Shown piece by piece: positions 18,245 through 27,549 of a stretch of DNA of 64,000 nt (positions are counted from its first letter, which is position 1; the number at the start of each line of letters is the position of its first letter). The stretch covers positions 2,210,001 through 2,274,000 of the forward strand of contig NZ_CP139420.1 in NCBI RefSeq assembly GCF_034119845.1, read 5' to 3'. This DNA is from Flavobacterium sp. NG2. Lineage in GTDB: Bacteria; Bacteroidota; Bacteroidia; Flavobacteriales; Flavobacteriaceae. The notes beneath the pieces were generated by a model, which worked only from the letters and a program-made list of their open reading frames with translations, made no database searches and was not told the origin of the DNA. The position numbers and the translations under genes were made by a program.

Positions 18245-21118
18245 ATGAGTCAAATTAATTTTAATACTTTATCAAGTATGTTTTTATTTAAAACGAATTT
18301 TAATATAGTCGTTGCCTCTATGTTTTTAGTGGTAAATTTAACCAATGCGCAACGAAAAATTTATTTGTCAGGCGAAGACGCTACAACTGCGATTGACTGG
18401 GGGTTTAAAATTTCCGAAGGGCGCAACAGCGGTTTTTGGACCACAATACCTGTTCCTTCTAATTGGGAGACCGAAGGTTTTGGCGATTATATGTACGGGA
18501 TGGACAAATTAGAAAATAGAAAACTCCCTGTGGGGAATTATCAGCACGCATTTAATTTTTCTTCAAAAACAAACAAACGTTATTTTATCGTATTCCAAGG
18601 TTCTATGACCGATACCAAAGTAAGCGTAAACGGAAAAAAGGTAGGCTTGCACCAAGGTGGTTTTACGGAGTTTAAATTTGAAATTACTGATTTTCTTAAA
18701 GAAGGGAAAAATAATCTTGAAGTAGAGGTAAACAGTAGCTCTACCAATGAATCCTTAGTAGCAGCCGAGCGTTTTGCTGATTATTGGATGTTTAGCGGTA
18801 TTTTTCGCCCAGTGTTTATTGAGGAAGTAGCTGCCGAATTTATAGAGCATGTAGCTATTGATGCCAAGATGACGGGAGATTTTGATATGTGGGTATATAC
18901 TCAAGGGGTAAAAAACGCAACTACCATTAGTGCGCAACTGTATGACAAAGAACATCATAAAATAGGTAAAACATTCACTTCAAAAATCACTAGCGAAAAG
19001 ACATCACTAAGCGCAAATTTTAAAGACATAAAATTGTGGTCGCATGAATTTCCTAATTTGTATTCGGTAGAAATTGAATTAAAAAATAAGAAAGAAACAC
19101 TACATACTTACAAAGAAACTTTTGGTTTTAGAACCTTTGAAGTACGTGACCATGATGGTTTTTATTTGAACGGGAAACGCCTTTTGTTAAAAGGTGCCAG
19201 CATGCATTGTTTTAGACCCGAAACAGGACGTACCCTTTCCAAAAAAGACATGATAGAAAATGTGCGTTTGATGCAAGACCTTAATTTTAACTGTGTTCGC
19301 GCATCACATTACCCAGCCGATGCTTATTTTTTAAAGGTTTGCGACTCCTTAGGAATAATGGCCATGGTTGAAACTACTGGTTGGTACCGCCCATTAGATA
19401 CCGAAATTGGGACTAAATTGGTCAAAGAAATGGTTGTAAGAGATGTCAATCATCCGTCGGTAGTGTTGTGGAGTAATGGAAACCACATGGCACACAACCC
19501 GCAATTAGACGCAGTATTTATGGAATGGGATATTCAAAAAAGACGTCCCTTAAAGAATGAAGCCAAAAACAATGATATTTTTGCCAATTACAAACCTACT
19601 TGGGATATTGTAAATACAACCTATTATCCAAATTATAAGAGTATCAAGAAAAATCTTTTTGAAGAAAATCATATTTATATGCCTAATGAAACCTTGCATG
19701 CTTTGTATGATGGTGGTGGAGCGGCCAATTTAAAAACTTATTGGGATTTGTTTGAAAAATCAAAAGTAGGAGGTGGAATCATGATTTGGGCATTATTTGA
19801 TGAAGGACTGATGCGTACCGATATGGGCTACACCATAGACAACCAACACAACAAAGCGGCAGATGGGATTGTAGGGCCTAAAGGCGAAAAAGATGGAAGT
19901 TATTATGGTGTGCGCGAAATTTGGTCGCCTGTAGTGATTGACAACGATAGTATCGACCCTAGTTTTAAGGGTGAAATTGCGGTACATAATAAGTTTAGTT
20001 TTGCCAATTTGAACCAATGTGAAATACGCTGGAAACTCATCAATTTTGCCAATCCTGACGGTACGGTCAATGGGCATCGTACAGTGGCTTCGGGCAAAGT
20101 GGTGGCCGATGTTTTGGCTGGAGCCAAAGGAATTTTCAAAATAGATTTACCCGAATCTTTTGTGAATAATGATGCTCTTACCATTGAAGTATATGACCCA
20201 AAAGGACTGTTGGTTTATGACAAACGCATTCCTATAACTACCTCCAAAAGACCGATTTTCAGAGCCAGTATGGAAGCTGATTTTGTACAAAATAAAACAA
20301 ATAATTTTAGCCTTCAACGAGACAATATCACTCTTAATTTTGATGAGAATAGCGGTCAATTATTGTCTGTTTTAGACAAAGGAAAAGAAAGTTCGATAAA
20401 AAACTTTCCGTTTCTAACCTTTGAAGCTGTTGATAAGAACTTGGTTAACAATGTCTCAGAATCATCAAAAGCAACCATCAAAAAAGAAGGCAATCAATGG
20501 ATTATTGAATCAAAAAACACCAAAGGTTTTGATTTTATCAAATGGACAGTAAAACCAACAGGCGAAATAATTTTAGATTACGCCTATACCTTAACCAAAG
20601 GAGCGTATAACTATGCCGGAATAGGGATGGAAGTAGCTGCTAGTGATGTGCTCCGCAAGCGATACCTAGGTGAAGGACCAGCCAGAATCTGGAAAAACCG
20701 TACCGAAGGAGGAACTCTTGATGTCTATGCGGTAGATAAACTTGTAAATATTCCAGGAGAAGTATATAACCAACCCGAGTTTGAAGGTTGTTTTGCTCCT
20801 TGGAATTGGGCGGTATTTTATCTTAAAAATAATCTTAATCTAGGTTTTAAAAACAATACAAATGTGGTGCTGGGAGTACTCAACCCTATCAATGGCTACG
20901 ATCCTAAATTTGCTAGCTGGAGTTATCCCACACAAGAAGGTTTATTCTTTTTTGATTACATATCGGCCGTGGGTTCAAAATGGAAAGCACCAACAGAGTT
21001 TGGCCCTGATGGACAACCCAATCAGATAAACGAGCAAGTAAAGGGGTCGGTTTCTATGTTCATCAATTGGAATAAACCTTCTGGTAAATCAGAGCGAGTA
21101 AACTTAGAAATTGAGTAG
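18245..21118 (+). CDS. GH2 family protein lacking the canonical acid/base Glu
   Basis: A secreted GH2-fold protein (957 aa). The in-frame ATG at 18278 gives a more typical signal peptide (MFLFKTNF ... LTNAQ) and is an alternative start. Domain order: sugar-binding jelly roll (about 45-200), Ig-like domain, TIM barrel (about 300-580), then further sandwiches. Barrel marks are RLLLKGASMHCFRPETGR and NFNCVRASHYPADAYFLKVCDSLG. The segment that in GH2 enzymes ends in NE reads VLWSNGNHM here, so the general acid/base is His414. The nucleophile is retained as Glu482 in MPNETLHALYDGGG. This gene sits alone between two terminators, and no ACAGG box was found before it. It may be an atypical glycosidase or a non-hydrolytic binder. 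The GH2 family call is firm; activity is uncertain. Confidence 0.85.
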   Translation: MSQINFNTLSSMFLFKTNFNIVVASMFLVVNLTNAQRKIYLSGEDATTAIDWGFKISEGRNSGFWTTIPVPSNWETEGFGDYMYGMDKLENRKLPVGNYQHAFNFSSKTNKRYFIVFQGSMTDTKVSVNGKKVGLHQGGFTEFKFEITDFLKEGKNNLEVEVNSSSTNESLVAAERFADYWMFSGIFRPVFIEEVAAEFIEHVAIDAKMTGDFDMWVYTQGVKNATTISAQLYDKEHHKIGKTFTSKITSEKTSLSANFKDIKLWSHEFPNLYSVEIELKNKKETLHTYKETFGFRTFEVRDHDGFYLNGKRLLLKGASMHCFRPETGRTLSKKDMIENVRLMQDLNFNCVRASHYPADAYFLKVCDSLGIMAMVETTGWYRPLDTEIGTKLVKEMVVRDVNHPSVVLWSNGNHMAHNPQLDAVFMEWDIQKRRPLKNEAKNNDIFANYKPTWDIVNTTYYPNYKSIKKNLFEENHIYMPNETLHALYDGGGAANLKTYWDLFEKSKVGGGIMIWALFDEGLMRTDMGYTIDNQHNKAADGIVGPKGEKDGSYYGVREIWSPVVIDNDSIDPSFKGEIAVHNKFSFANLNQCEIRWKLINFANPDGTVNGHRTVASGKVVADVLAGAKGIFKIDLPESFVNNDALTIEVYDPKGLLVYDKRIPITTSKRPIFRASMEADFVQNKTNNFSLQRDNITLNFDENSGQLLSVLDKGKESSIKNFPFLTFEAVDKNLVNNVSESSKATIKKEGNQWIIESKNTKGFDFIKWTVKPTGEIILDYAYTLTKGAYNYAGIGMEVAASDVLRKRYLGEGPARIWKNRTEGGTLDVYAVDKLVNIPGEVYNQPEFEGCFAPWNWAVFYLKNNLNLGFKNNTNVVLGVLNPINGYDPKFASWSYPTQEGLFFFDYISAVGSKWKAPTEFGPDGQPNQINEQVKGSVSMFINWNKPSGKSERVNLEIE

Positions 21119-21135
21119 ATATCGACGTTCAAGGG

Positions 21136-21170
21136 GCTTAAGTAAACTTCTAAGCGTTTGATTTTTTTAA
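21136..21170 (+). terminator. Probable terminator after GH2
   Basis: GCTTA-AGT (21136-21143) pairs with ACT-(TC)-TAAGC (21147-21155) with a two-base bulge, followed by GTTTGATTTTTTT. The stem is imperfect, so this is a moderate call. Confidence 0.45.
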
Positions 21171-21250
21171 TGACTAAGAATGTAATTTAAACAATTAATT
21201 TATAAACTACTTGTTTTTATTCCTAGCAGTTTTATTATCCTTAAAAAAAA

Positions 21251-21297
21251 TACAGGACTATACAGGACAGCACTTATTGTTCTGTTAATTAACTTTG
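21251..21297 (+). promoter_or_regulatory. Double CAGGAC box plus perfect -7 element; decides the GH78 start
   Basis: Two copies of TACAGGAC lie exactly 10 bp apart (21251 and 21261), the second reading CAGGACAG to 21270. A 19-bp gap leads to TAACTTTG (21290-21297), an exact TAnnTTTG. Transcription should begin near 21302-21305, downstream of the in-frame ATG at 21299, so that ATG cannot be the start if this promoter is used. The ATG at 21326 fits. Confidence 0.7.
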
Positions 21298-21325
21298 AAT
21301 GGTAACCAAGACCTTAATAAAAAAA

Positions 21326-24187
21326 ATGAAAAAAATAAAATTTTTAATACCACTTTTGGTAGTACTACTATTGAGTTTTTCTTTTGGCTTTATAGCTAAA
21401 GAGAGCATAAACGAAGAACTTATATTTGAGTCATTGACTTGTGATGCCATCGCTAACCCAACTGCTATTGAGAGCAAGCAACCATCTTTATCTTGGATAA
21501 TAAAAACAAAAGGGTACAATAAATCACAATCGGCTTATCAGGTTTTAGTGGCTTCGTCTGAGGCTAAATTGAACGAAAAAGAGGCCGATTTATGGAATTC
21601 CAATCAGGTAAAATCTTCTCAATCTGCCTATGTCAAATATGCAGGTAAGGAGTTACAAGCTATTCAAAAATACTATTGGAAAGTGAAAATTTGGGACGAA
21701 AAAGGGGAGTCTTCTAATTGGTCTTCGGTGCAAACGTTTCAGATGGGTTTGATGGATAAAAACAATTGGGGCGAGTCGAAATGGATTAGTCTCAACAAAG
21801 ACAACCGTACTTCGCCACATCGTTTTAGAGAATACCAAATTGGTAAAATGAAAGAACCAGAAATGGTGGCAGGACAGGCAGCGGGGTATTTTAGAAATGA
21901 AATTTCGACTCAAAAAAAAATTAAAAATGCCCAAGCGTACATCTGTGGATTGGGTTATTACGAATGGTATATCAACGGGAAAAAAGTGGGCGATCATGTT
22001 TTAGACCCTGCGCCTTCTAACTATGATAAACAAGCTTACTATGTTCATTATGATGTGACCAATGCCTTGAAAACAGGTCAAAATGCCATCGGAATAGTAT
22101 TAGGAAATGGTTTTTACGGTCAAGATATTTCGTGGAAAAGTGATAAGGAATCGGAGAAAAGTATTTCTTACGGTCCACCAGCAGTGCGACTTTTAATTAA
22201 AGTTACTTATGAAGATGGCACTAAAGCTGATTTTTATACCAACGAAAATTGGAAAGAAAACACAGGGCCTATCGTTTTTAATAATATTTATGGTGGTGAT
22301 ACTTACGATGCCCGTTTTGAATTAGGAAATTGGAACAAAACCAATTACAAAGACACAAACTGGGGTAAAGCCAAAGTGATTTCGCCAGAAGTAAAAAAAA
22401 TCAGTGCGCAACAAATTCCGCCCATTCGAAAATTAAAAGAATTAACGCCACAAAAAATATTCAAAGGAACCAATGGCAACTGGATTGTTGATTTTGGGCA
22501 AAACATTGCAGGTTGGGTCAAAATAAAAGTAAAGGGAACAAAGGGACAGTTGATAGAAATCACTACCACCGAAGCCTTGACACAAAATGGAAAAGATATT
22601 TTTCCGGGCTCTACGGATGGTGGTGCCAATGGCATGCGACAAGTTTACAAATACATTTGTAAAGGAGAAGGTCTTGAGACTTGGGAACCACAATTTAGCT
22701 ACCACGGTTTTCGATATGCCGAATTAAAAGGAATCACAACAAAGCCAGATGCTGCCATGATTCAGGCGGCTTTAGTAGCAACCGATATTCAGGAAAAAGG
22801 AAGTTTTAGTTGCTCTGAGCCTTTGTTTAACAAAATGCACAGCATTAGCAAATGGACAATTGTAGATAATATTCATGGGATTCCAGAGGATTGTCCGCAC
22901 CGTGAAAAATGTGGTTGGTTGGGCGATGCGCACGCTTTTTGCGAATATGCGTTGTACAACTATGATATGGAAAATTTCTATAAAAAATACATGGAAGACA
23001 TTCGCACCCAAATGATTCCAGTAAAAGCCAACAACAATCCTGAAGTCAAGCACAAAGTACCTACGATGATTGCGCCTGGAAAACGAACTTCTAGTATAGC
23101 TAAATTGGATTGGGGTGTAGCAACCATGTATTTGCCTTGGTACAATTACCTTTATTATGGCGATGATTCGATTGTGAAGGAGTATTATGAAGATATGAAA
23201 GATTTGACGAATTATTATTTATCCTTCAAAGATGAAAAAGGAATCATTCAAAACGGGATGGGAGATTGGTGTCCACCCAATTGGGATCGCTTGAAAAACC
23301 CTGGTGCTATGGAGTGTGACCCAGTTGTATCGGCCAATGCTTATTTTTATGATGTGTTGGGCATTATGGAAAAATTTGCCAAAATGAATCAGGACACCGC
23401 TTTTGAACAAAAAGTAAAAAAAGAAAAAGAAGCGTTGTTTCAAGCTTTTAATAAGGAGTTTTTAGCAACTATTCCGTCAACGCAATTCAAATGGTACGGA
23501 AGCCAAACGGCTACAGTAATGGCTTTACAATTTGGAATGGTAGCGGAGTCTGATATTAATACCGTGTTGAATGGCTTAGAATATGATATAAATACAATCA
23601 AAGGTGGGCATCATTCTACAGGAATCCACGGAAATCGCTATATCTATACCGTTTTAACGAAATATGGTAAAGCCGATTTGGCTCACCAAATTTTAACCAC
23701 ACCTACGTTTCCAAGTCAAACTTATATTATGAATTACGGTTTTACTACTTGGCCTGAGCGTCAGTTTAATTGGGATAAAATGGAAGGCTTGACCAATTCG
23801 TTAAACCACCCGATGCATAGTGGGTTTTCGGCCTATTTCTTCGAATCTCTCGGCGGAATCAAATCTACTTTTGAGGGAGCGGGTTACAAAGAATTTACGG
23901 TACATCCTGTTTTTCCAAAAAACGTTACCAATACTACTGTAGCTGTTCCTACGCCATATGGCATGATTCACAACAGTTGGAAATTGACAGGAACTAGTTT
24001 TTCAATGGATTTAGAAGTTCCTTTTAATACCAAAGCACAACTGGTTTTAACTCCAAAAGAATTACAAACCTTGAAAATTAATGGTGTTGCTTTTGAGACT
24101 TTTCAAAAAGAAAATAAAGTCGTTTTGATTAATAAATCGACTGTAGTTTTGGGCTCAGGGAAGTATTTAATTGAGTATATGAAATAG
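21326..24187 (+). CDS. GH78 family alpha-L-rhamnosidase
   Basis: Secreted multi-domain alpha-L-rhamnosidase (953 aa from this start). The start at 21326 (MKKIKFLIP, then a hydrophobic signal peptide) is chosen because the promoter's predicted transcription start lies after the alternative ATG at 21299. Domain order: N-terminal Ig-like domain (LTCDAIANPTAIESKQPSLSW), two jelly rolls including AYICGLGYYEWYINGKKVGD and GGDTYDARFE, the (alpha/alpha)6 barrel with EDCPHREKCGWLGDA (Glu527 as likely acid) and TTWPERQFNWD, then a C-terminal sandwich. The family signature has EK-C where DER-L is usual, so specificity may be shifted. It forms a single-gene unit between its own promoter and the terminator at 24218. 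Confidence 0.9.
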   Translation: MKKIKFLIPLLVVLLLSFSFGFIAKESINEELIFESLTCDAIANPTAIESKQPSLSWIIKTKGYNKSQSAYQVLVASSEAKLNEKEADLWNSNQVKSSQSAYVKYAGKELQAIQKYYWKVKIWDEKGESSNWSSVQTFQMGLMDKNNWGESKWISLNKDNRTSPHRFREYQIGKMKEPEMVAGQAAGYFRNEISTQKKIKNAQAYICGLGYYEWYINGKKVGDHVLDPAPSNYDKQAYYVHYDVTNALKTGQNAIGIVLGNGFYGQDISWKSDKESEKSISYGPPAVRLLIKVTYEDGTKADFYTNENWKENTGPIVFNNIYGGDTYDARFELGNWNKTNYKDTNWGKAKVISPEVKKISAQQIPPIRKLKELTPQKIFKGTNGNWIVDFGQNIAGWVKIKVKGTKGQLIEITTTEALTQNGKDIFPGSTDGGANGMRQVYKYICKGEGLETWEPQFSYHGFRYAELKGITTKPDAAMIQAALVATDIQEKGSFSCSEPLFNKMHSISKWTIVDNIHGIPEDCPHREKCGWLGDAHAFCEYALYNYDMENFYKKYMEDIRTQMIPVKANNNPEVKHKVPTMIAPGKRTSSIAKLDWGVATMYLPWYNYLYYGDDSIVKEYYEDMKDLTNYYLSFKDEKGIIQNGMGDWCPPNWDRLKNPGAMECDPVVSANAYFYDVLGIMEKFAKMNQDTAFEQKVKKEKEALFQAFNKEFLATIPSTQFKWYGSQTATVMALQFGMVAESDINTVLNGLEYDINTIKGGHHSTGIHGNRYIYTVLTKYGKADLAHQILTTPTFPSQTYIMNYGFTTWPERQFNWDKMEGLTNSLNHPMHSGFSAYFFESLGGIKSTFEGAGYKEFTVHPVFPKNVTNTTVAVPTPYGMIHNSWKLTGTSFSMDLEVPFNTKAQLVLTPKELQTLKINGVAFETFQKENKVVLINKSTVVLGSGKYLIEYMK

Positions 24188-24217
24188 TTATAGTCCTTAC
24201 CATAAAGTATCATTTAT

Positions 24218-24252
24218 AAAAAGTAGTAAGCTCAGGTTTGCTACTTTTTTTA
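24218..24252 (+). terminator. Rho-independent terminator after GH78
   Basis: AAAAAGTAG (24218-24226) pairs with CTACTTTTT (24241-24249), followed by further T residues. It lies 30 nt after the GH78 stop codon. Confidence 0.8.
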
Positions 24253-24407
24253 TTGTTTAGAAATGATTTTTTTATGTTTTTAAATTTAAAGAAGAATAAT
24301 GTTACCGGGTAAAAAAAAAATCTTATAAAAAGAGCTTTAAGTTTTGGTATTGAGCTATCTAAGTTGGTTTTGAAATAAAAAAAACTAAAAATAAGTTAAT
24401 TAATCAA

Positions 24408-24448
24408 GATAGTTCAGGATAGTGTTTTTAACAAATAATTATAATTTG
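24408..24448 (+). promoter_or_regulatory. CAGGATAG box and -7-like element upstream of susC
   Basis: GATAGT-TCAGG-ATAGT lies at 24408-24423. The -7-like sequence TATAATTTG (24440-24448) is one base off the spacing within TAnnTTTG, and the gap is about 18 bp. The predicted transcription start, about 24453-24456, excludes the GTG at 24450 and supports the ATG at 24483. Confidence 0.5.
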
Positions 24449-24482
24449 TGTGATGTTATTAACCAATTTAACTAACTTATTT

Positions 24483-27400
24483 ATGAAATTAAAATTTACA
24501 ATTAAGGTTTTTCAGAGTTTTAGAGAATCTTGGAAGTGTATTGTTTTGATATTGTCCTTTGTGACTATGTCAAATGCGCAGACTGTTTCTGGAACTGTAA
24601 CGGCAGATGGGATGCCCTTACCGGGAGCAACAGTATTGATAAAAGGTACGACAAAGGCAACTAGTACTGACTTAGATGGTAAGTTTACTTTTGGGGCAAC
24701 GGCTCAAGATGTACTTGTGTTTTCCTACATTGGATATGCTTCGAAGGAGGTGCAAGTAGGAACCAAAAAACAAATCAATGTTGTCTTAGAATCGGATAAC
24801 AAACTTGAAGAAGTTGTAGTTATTGGATACGGAACACAACGTAAGTCGGATTTAACGGGTTCTGTTTCTTCTGTAAGTGCTAAGGATTTAGCGGCTGTAC
24901 CTGTATCAAGGGTTGACCAAGCCCTTCAAGGTAGAGCTTCGGGTGTTCAGGTAACTCAAACAAGTGGGGCGCCAGGAGCTGGTACTTCTATCCGTGTTCG
25001 TGGAGGGAATTCTATTACAGGAAGTAATGAGCCACTTTGGGTAATTGACGGTATCATTGTGGGGAATGATTATAATTTAAATAATCTGAATTCAAATGAT
25101 ATTAAATCAATTGAAATCTTAAAAGATGCTTCGTCTATTGCTATTTATGGTTCCAGAGGTGCTAATGGTGTTGTATTAGTTACTACTAAGAATGGGGCTA
25201 ATATTGGAGGAGGTAAACCTCAGGTAAGTGTTGGTATGTATTCCAGTACGCAATTAGTGCCAGAGAGACCTGCATTTCTTTCACAAGCTGAACAAATTAA
25301 GTATACTAATGAAGACGCACGTTTTAGAGGGGTAGCTGAACCTTTTCCAGGTGACCCATCAAGTTATCCTAATAACGATTATTTTGATCTTTTACTTAAT
25401 CCTTCTCCAATATTTAATGGGGATGTATCTATTTCGGGGGCTTCTGAGAATGGAAATGTAAGTTATTATAACTCCCTCAATTTTTTCAATCAAGACGGTT
25501 TAATAGAAAATTCAGGTATTCAGAAATATATTTTTAGATCGAATGTTGATTTTAAATTGAACAAAAAATTGAAAGCTGGTTTTCGTATCAATTACTCTAG
25601 AATTAAGCAAGATAATGGAGTTGTTGGGTACGGAGGTTTGTTGAATATTCTACCTACACAGCCCGTGTATAATGCGGATGGTTCTTTTAATGGTTTTGAC
25701 GATGTAGTAGGTGCTCCATTTAATAATCCAGTGGCAACAGCAAAGCTAGATACTGATCAAACAGTTTCGAATAATTTTTTAGGAACAGCTTATTTAGAGT
25801 ATAATCCTATTCCAAATTTAATTATACGTTCTACTTTTAGCCCTGAAATTAATAACTCAAAAAGAAATGAGTTTAGCTCTAGTCAAAGACCTGATTTTTT
25901 GTCTGTAGGGGAAACTGGTAATGCTAAGATATCTAGTGTGTCTTCCTTTGGTTGGAATAACGAAAATACAATTCAGTACAATACTGATTTTGGAAAGAAT
26001 CATAGTTTGACCGTTCTAGGTGGGGCTTCATTTCAAAAATCTACTACTGAAATTTTTTCTGCACAAGCTTTTGGAATTACAACAGATGCTGTTGGGTTTA
26101 ACAATATTGGATTAGGTACAGACCCTTCAAGAAATATTGTTAGTAGTGCTTATCCTAATCCTTTTCAATTGGCGTCTTTCTTCGGAAGAGCAAATTACAG
26201 TTATAAAGATAAATATCTTTTCACTTTGGTAGGACGATATGATGGTACTTCAGTATTTGCTCCTGGAAATCAATGGGGCTTTTACCCATCTATTGCTGGA
26301 GCTTGGAAAATTAGTGAAGAATCATTTATGCAAAATCAGAATATTTTTCATGATTTGAAATTGAGAGCTAGTTATGGGCAAGCAGGAAATCAAGCCATTG
26401 GTGCATATGCCACAAAAGCAATTTTAGTGGAAGCAAATACTACATTAAATGGTGTGCAACAACCAGGTTTAACATTAGGTAGGCCTGCTAATCCAAATTT
26501 AGGATGGGAAACGACAACCTCTTTTGATGCAGCATTAGAAGCTTCATTTTTAAAGGGTAGAATTTTTACTGAATTCAACTACTATCATAAAACGACTAAT
26601 GACTTACTTCTAGATGTTACGATACCGAGACAAACAGGATTTACTAGTCAACTACAAAATGTAGGGTCATTAGAAAATAAGGGTTGGGAATTTTTAGTAA
26701 AATCGACTAATATTCGAAATACTAATTTTAATTGGAACACTACCTTAACCTTGTCTTCTAATAAAAATAAGGTGCTGAATCTTGGAGGACAAGATTATAT
26801 TGATGTTGTTGTGGACCAAATTTTAGGATCAGGTAATTTAAGGATTATTAAAGGAGAGACAGTTCCAGTATTCACGGGTGTTCGTTATTTAGGGACTTGG
26901 AAAAGCCAACAAGAAATCAATGATTCTGGTTTAAGTCCAGGAACACAAGTTGTGGGTGGACCAAGATTCGAAGATTTAAACAAAGATGGTATTATTTCAA
27001 ATGAAGATAATGTGGTTTTAGGTAGTCCTTTTCCAGATTTGATTTATGGTTTTGAGAACAATATATCCTACAAGAATTTTGATTTAAGTTTTTATATCCA
27101 AGGTACTGTAGGAAATGAAGTATACAACCTTAGATCAAGAGGAAACTACTTTACTAGAGGTGAAAATACAAAATTTGCTGAAATCGCAAATCGTTGGACT
27201 CCAGAAAACCCAACTTCGGATATTCCTAGAGCAGGTTCCGACGGTGTTACAACTATTGTAAGTAATTCAAAAGATGTGGAAGATGGTTCTCATTTACGTC
27301 TTAAAACGGTGAGATTAGCTTATAACTTTCCTGTAGATAAAATGGGATTAAAAGGCGTTAAAAATATGTCAGTTTATGTTTCAGGAACTAATTTACTCTT

Positions 27401-27539
27401 ATTGTCTAACTTTAGATTAATAGACCCTGAGACAAGTAGATATGGAAGTAGTGGATTAGGAAATATTGCTCAAGGATTTTCAAATGGGGAGTATCCTAAT
27501 GCAAAGGTTTTAACTCTTGGACTTAATGTAACTTTTTAA
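24483..27539 (+). CDS. susC: SusC-like TonB-dependent outer-membrane transporter
   Basis: Outer-membrane TonB-dependent porin of the SusC family that imports oligosaccharides together with its SusD partner. The 1018-aa product starts with a signal peptide ending at SNAQ, then a carboxypeptidase-regulatory-like domain (TVSGTVTADGMPLPGATV, about residues 34-105), the hallmark EEVVVIGYGTQ, a plug domain (RVRGGNSITG, PLWVIDGIIV, IEILKDASSIAIYGSRGANG) and the long beta-barrel ending in LGLNVTF. No N-terminal STN signalling domain is present, so it is unlikely to act through an ECF sigma/anti-sigma relay. It is followed after 10 nt by susD and together they form a two-gene unit ended by a terminator. 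Confidence 0.95.
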   Translation: MKLKFTIKVFQSFRESWKCIVLILSFVTMSNAQTVSGTVTADGMPLPGATVLIKGTTKATSTDLDGKFTFGATAQDVLVFSYIGYASKEVQVGTKKQINVVLESDNKLEEVVVIGYGTQRKSDLTGSVSSVSAKDLAAVPVSRVDQALQGRASGVQVTQTSGAPGAGTSIRVRGGNSITGSNEPLWVIDGIIVGNDYNLNNLNSNDIKSIEILKDASSIAIYGSRGANGVVLVTTKNGANIGGGKPQVSVGMYSSTQLVPERPAFLSQAEQIKYTNEDARFRGVAEPFPGDPSSYPNNDYFDLLLNPSPIFNGDVSISGASENGNVSYYNSLNFFNQDGLIENSGIQKYIFRSNVDFKLNKKLKAGFRINYSRIKQDNGVVGYGGLLNILPTQPVYNADGSFNGFDDVVGAPFNNPVATAKLDTDQTVSNNFLGTAYLEYNPIPNLIIRSTFSPEINNSKRNEFSSSQRPDFLSVGETGNAKISSVSSFGWNNENTIQYNTDFGKNHSLTVLGGASFQKSTTEIFSAQAFGITTDAVGFNNIGLGTDPSRNIVSSAYPNPFQLASFFGRANYSYKDKYLFTLVGRYDGTSVFAPGNQWGFYPSIAGAWKISEESFMQNQNIFHDLKLRASYGQAGNQAIGAYATKAILVEANTTLNGVQQPGLTLGRPANPNLGWETTTSFDAALEASFLKGRIFTEFNYYHKTTNDLLLDVTIPRQTGFTSQLQNVGSLENKGWEFLVKSTNIRNTNFNWNTTLTLSSNKNKVLNLGGQDYIDVVVDQILGSGNLRIIKGETVPVFTGVRYLGTWKSQQEINDSGLSPGTQVVGGPRFEDLNKDGIISNEDNVVLGSPFPDLIYGFENNISYKNFDLSFYIQGTVGNEVYNLRSRGNYFTRGENTKFAEIANRWTPENPTSDIPRAGSDGVTTIVSNSKDVEDGSHLRLKTVRLAYNFPVDKMGLKGVKNMSVYVSGTNLLLLSNFRLIDPETSRYGSSGLGNIAQGFSNGEYPNAKVLTLGLNVTF

Positions 27540-27549
27540 AATAATACGT

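Noticed and set aside
24483..27539. Control of the PUL by an ECF sigma/anti-sigma relay through SusC
   Set aside because: The SusC protein lacks an N-terminal STN domain and no sigma or anti-sigma gene is present.
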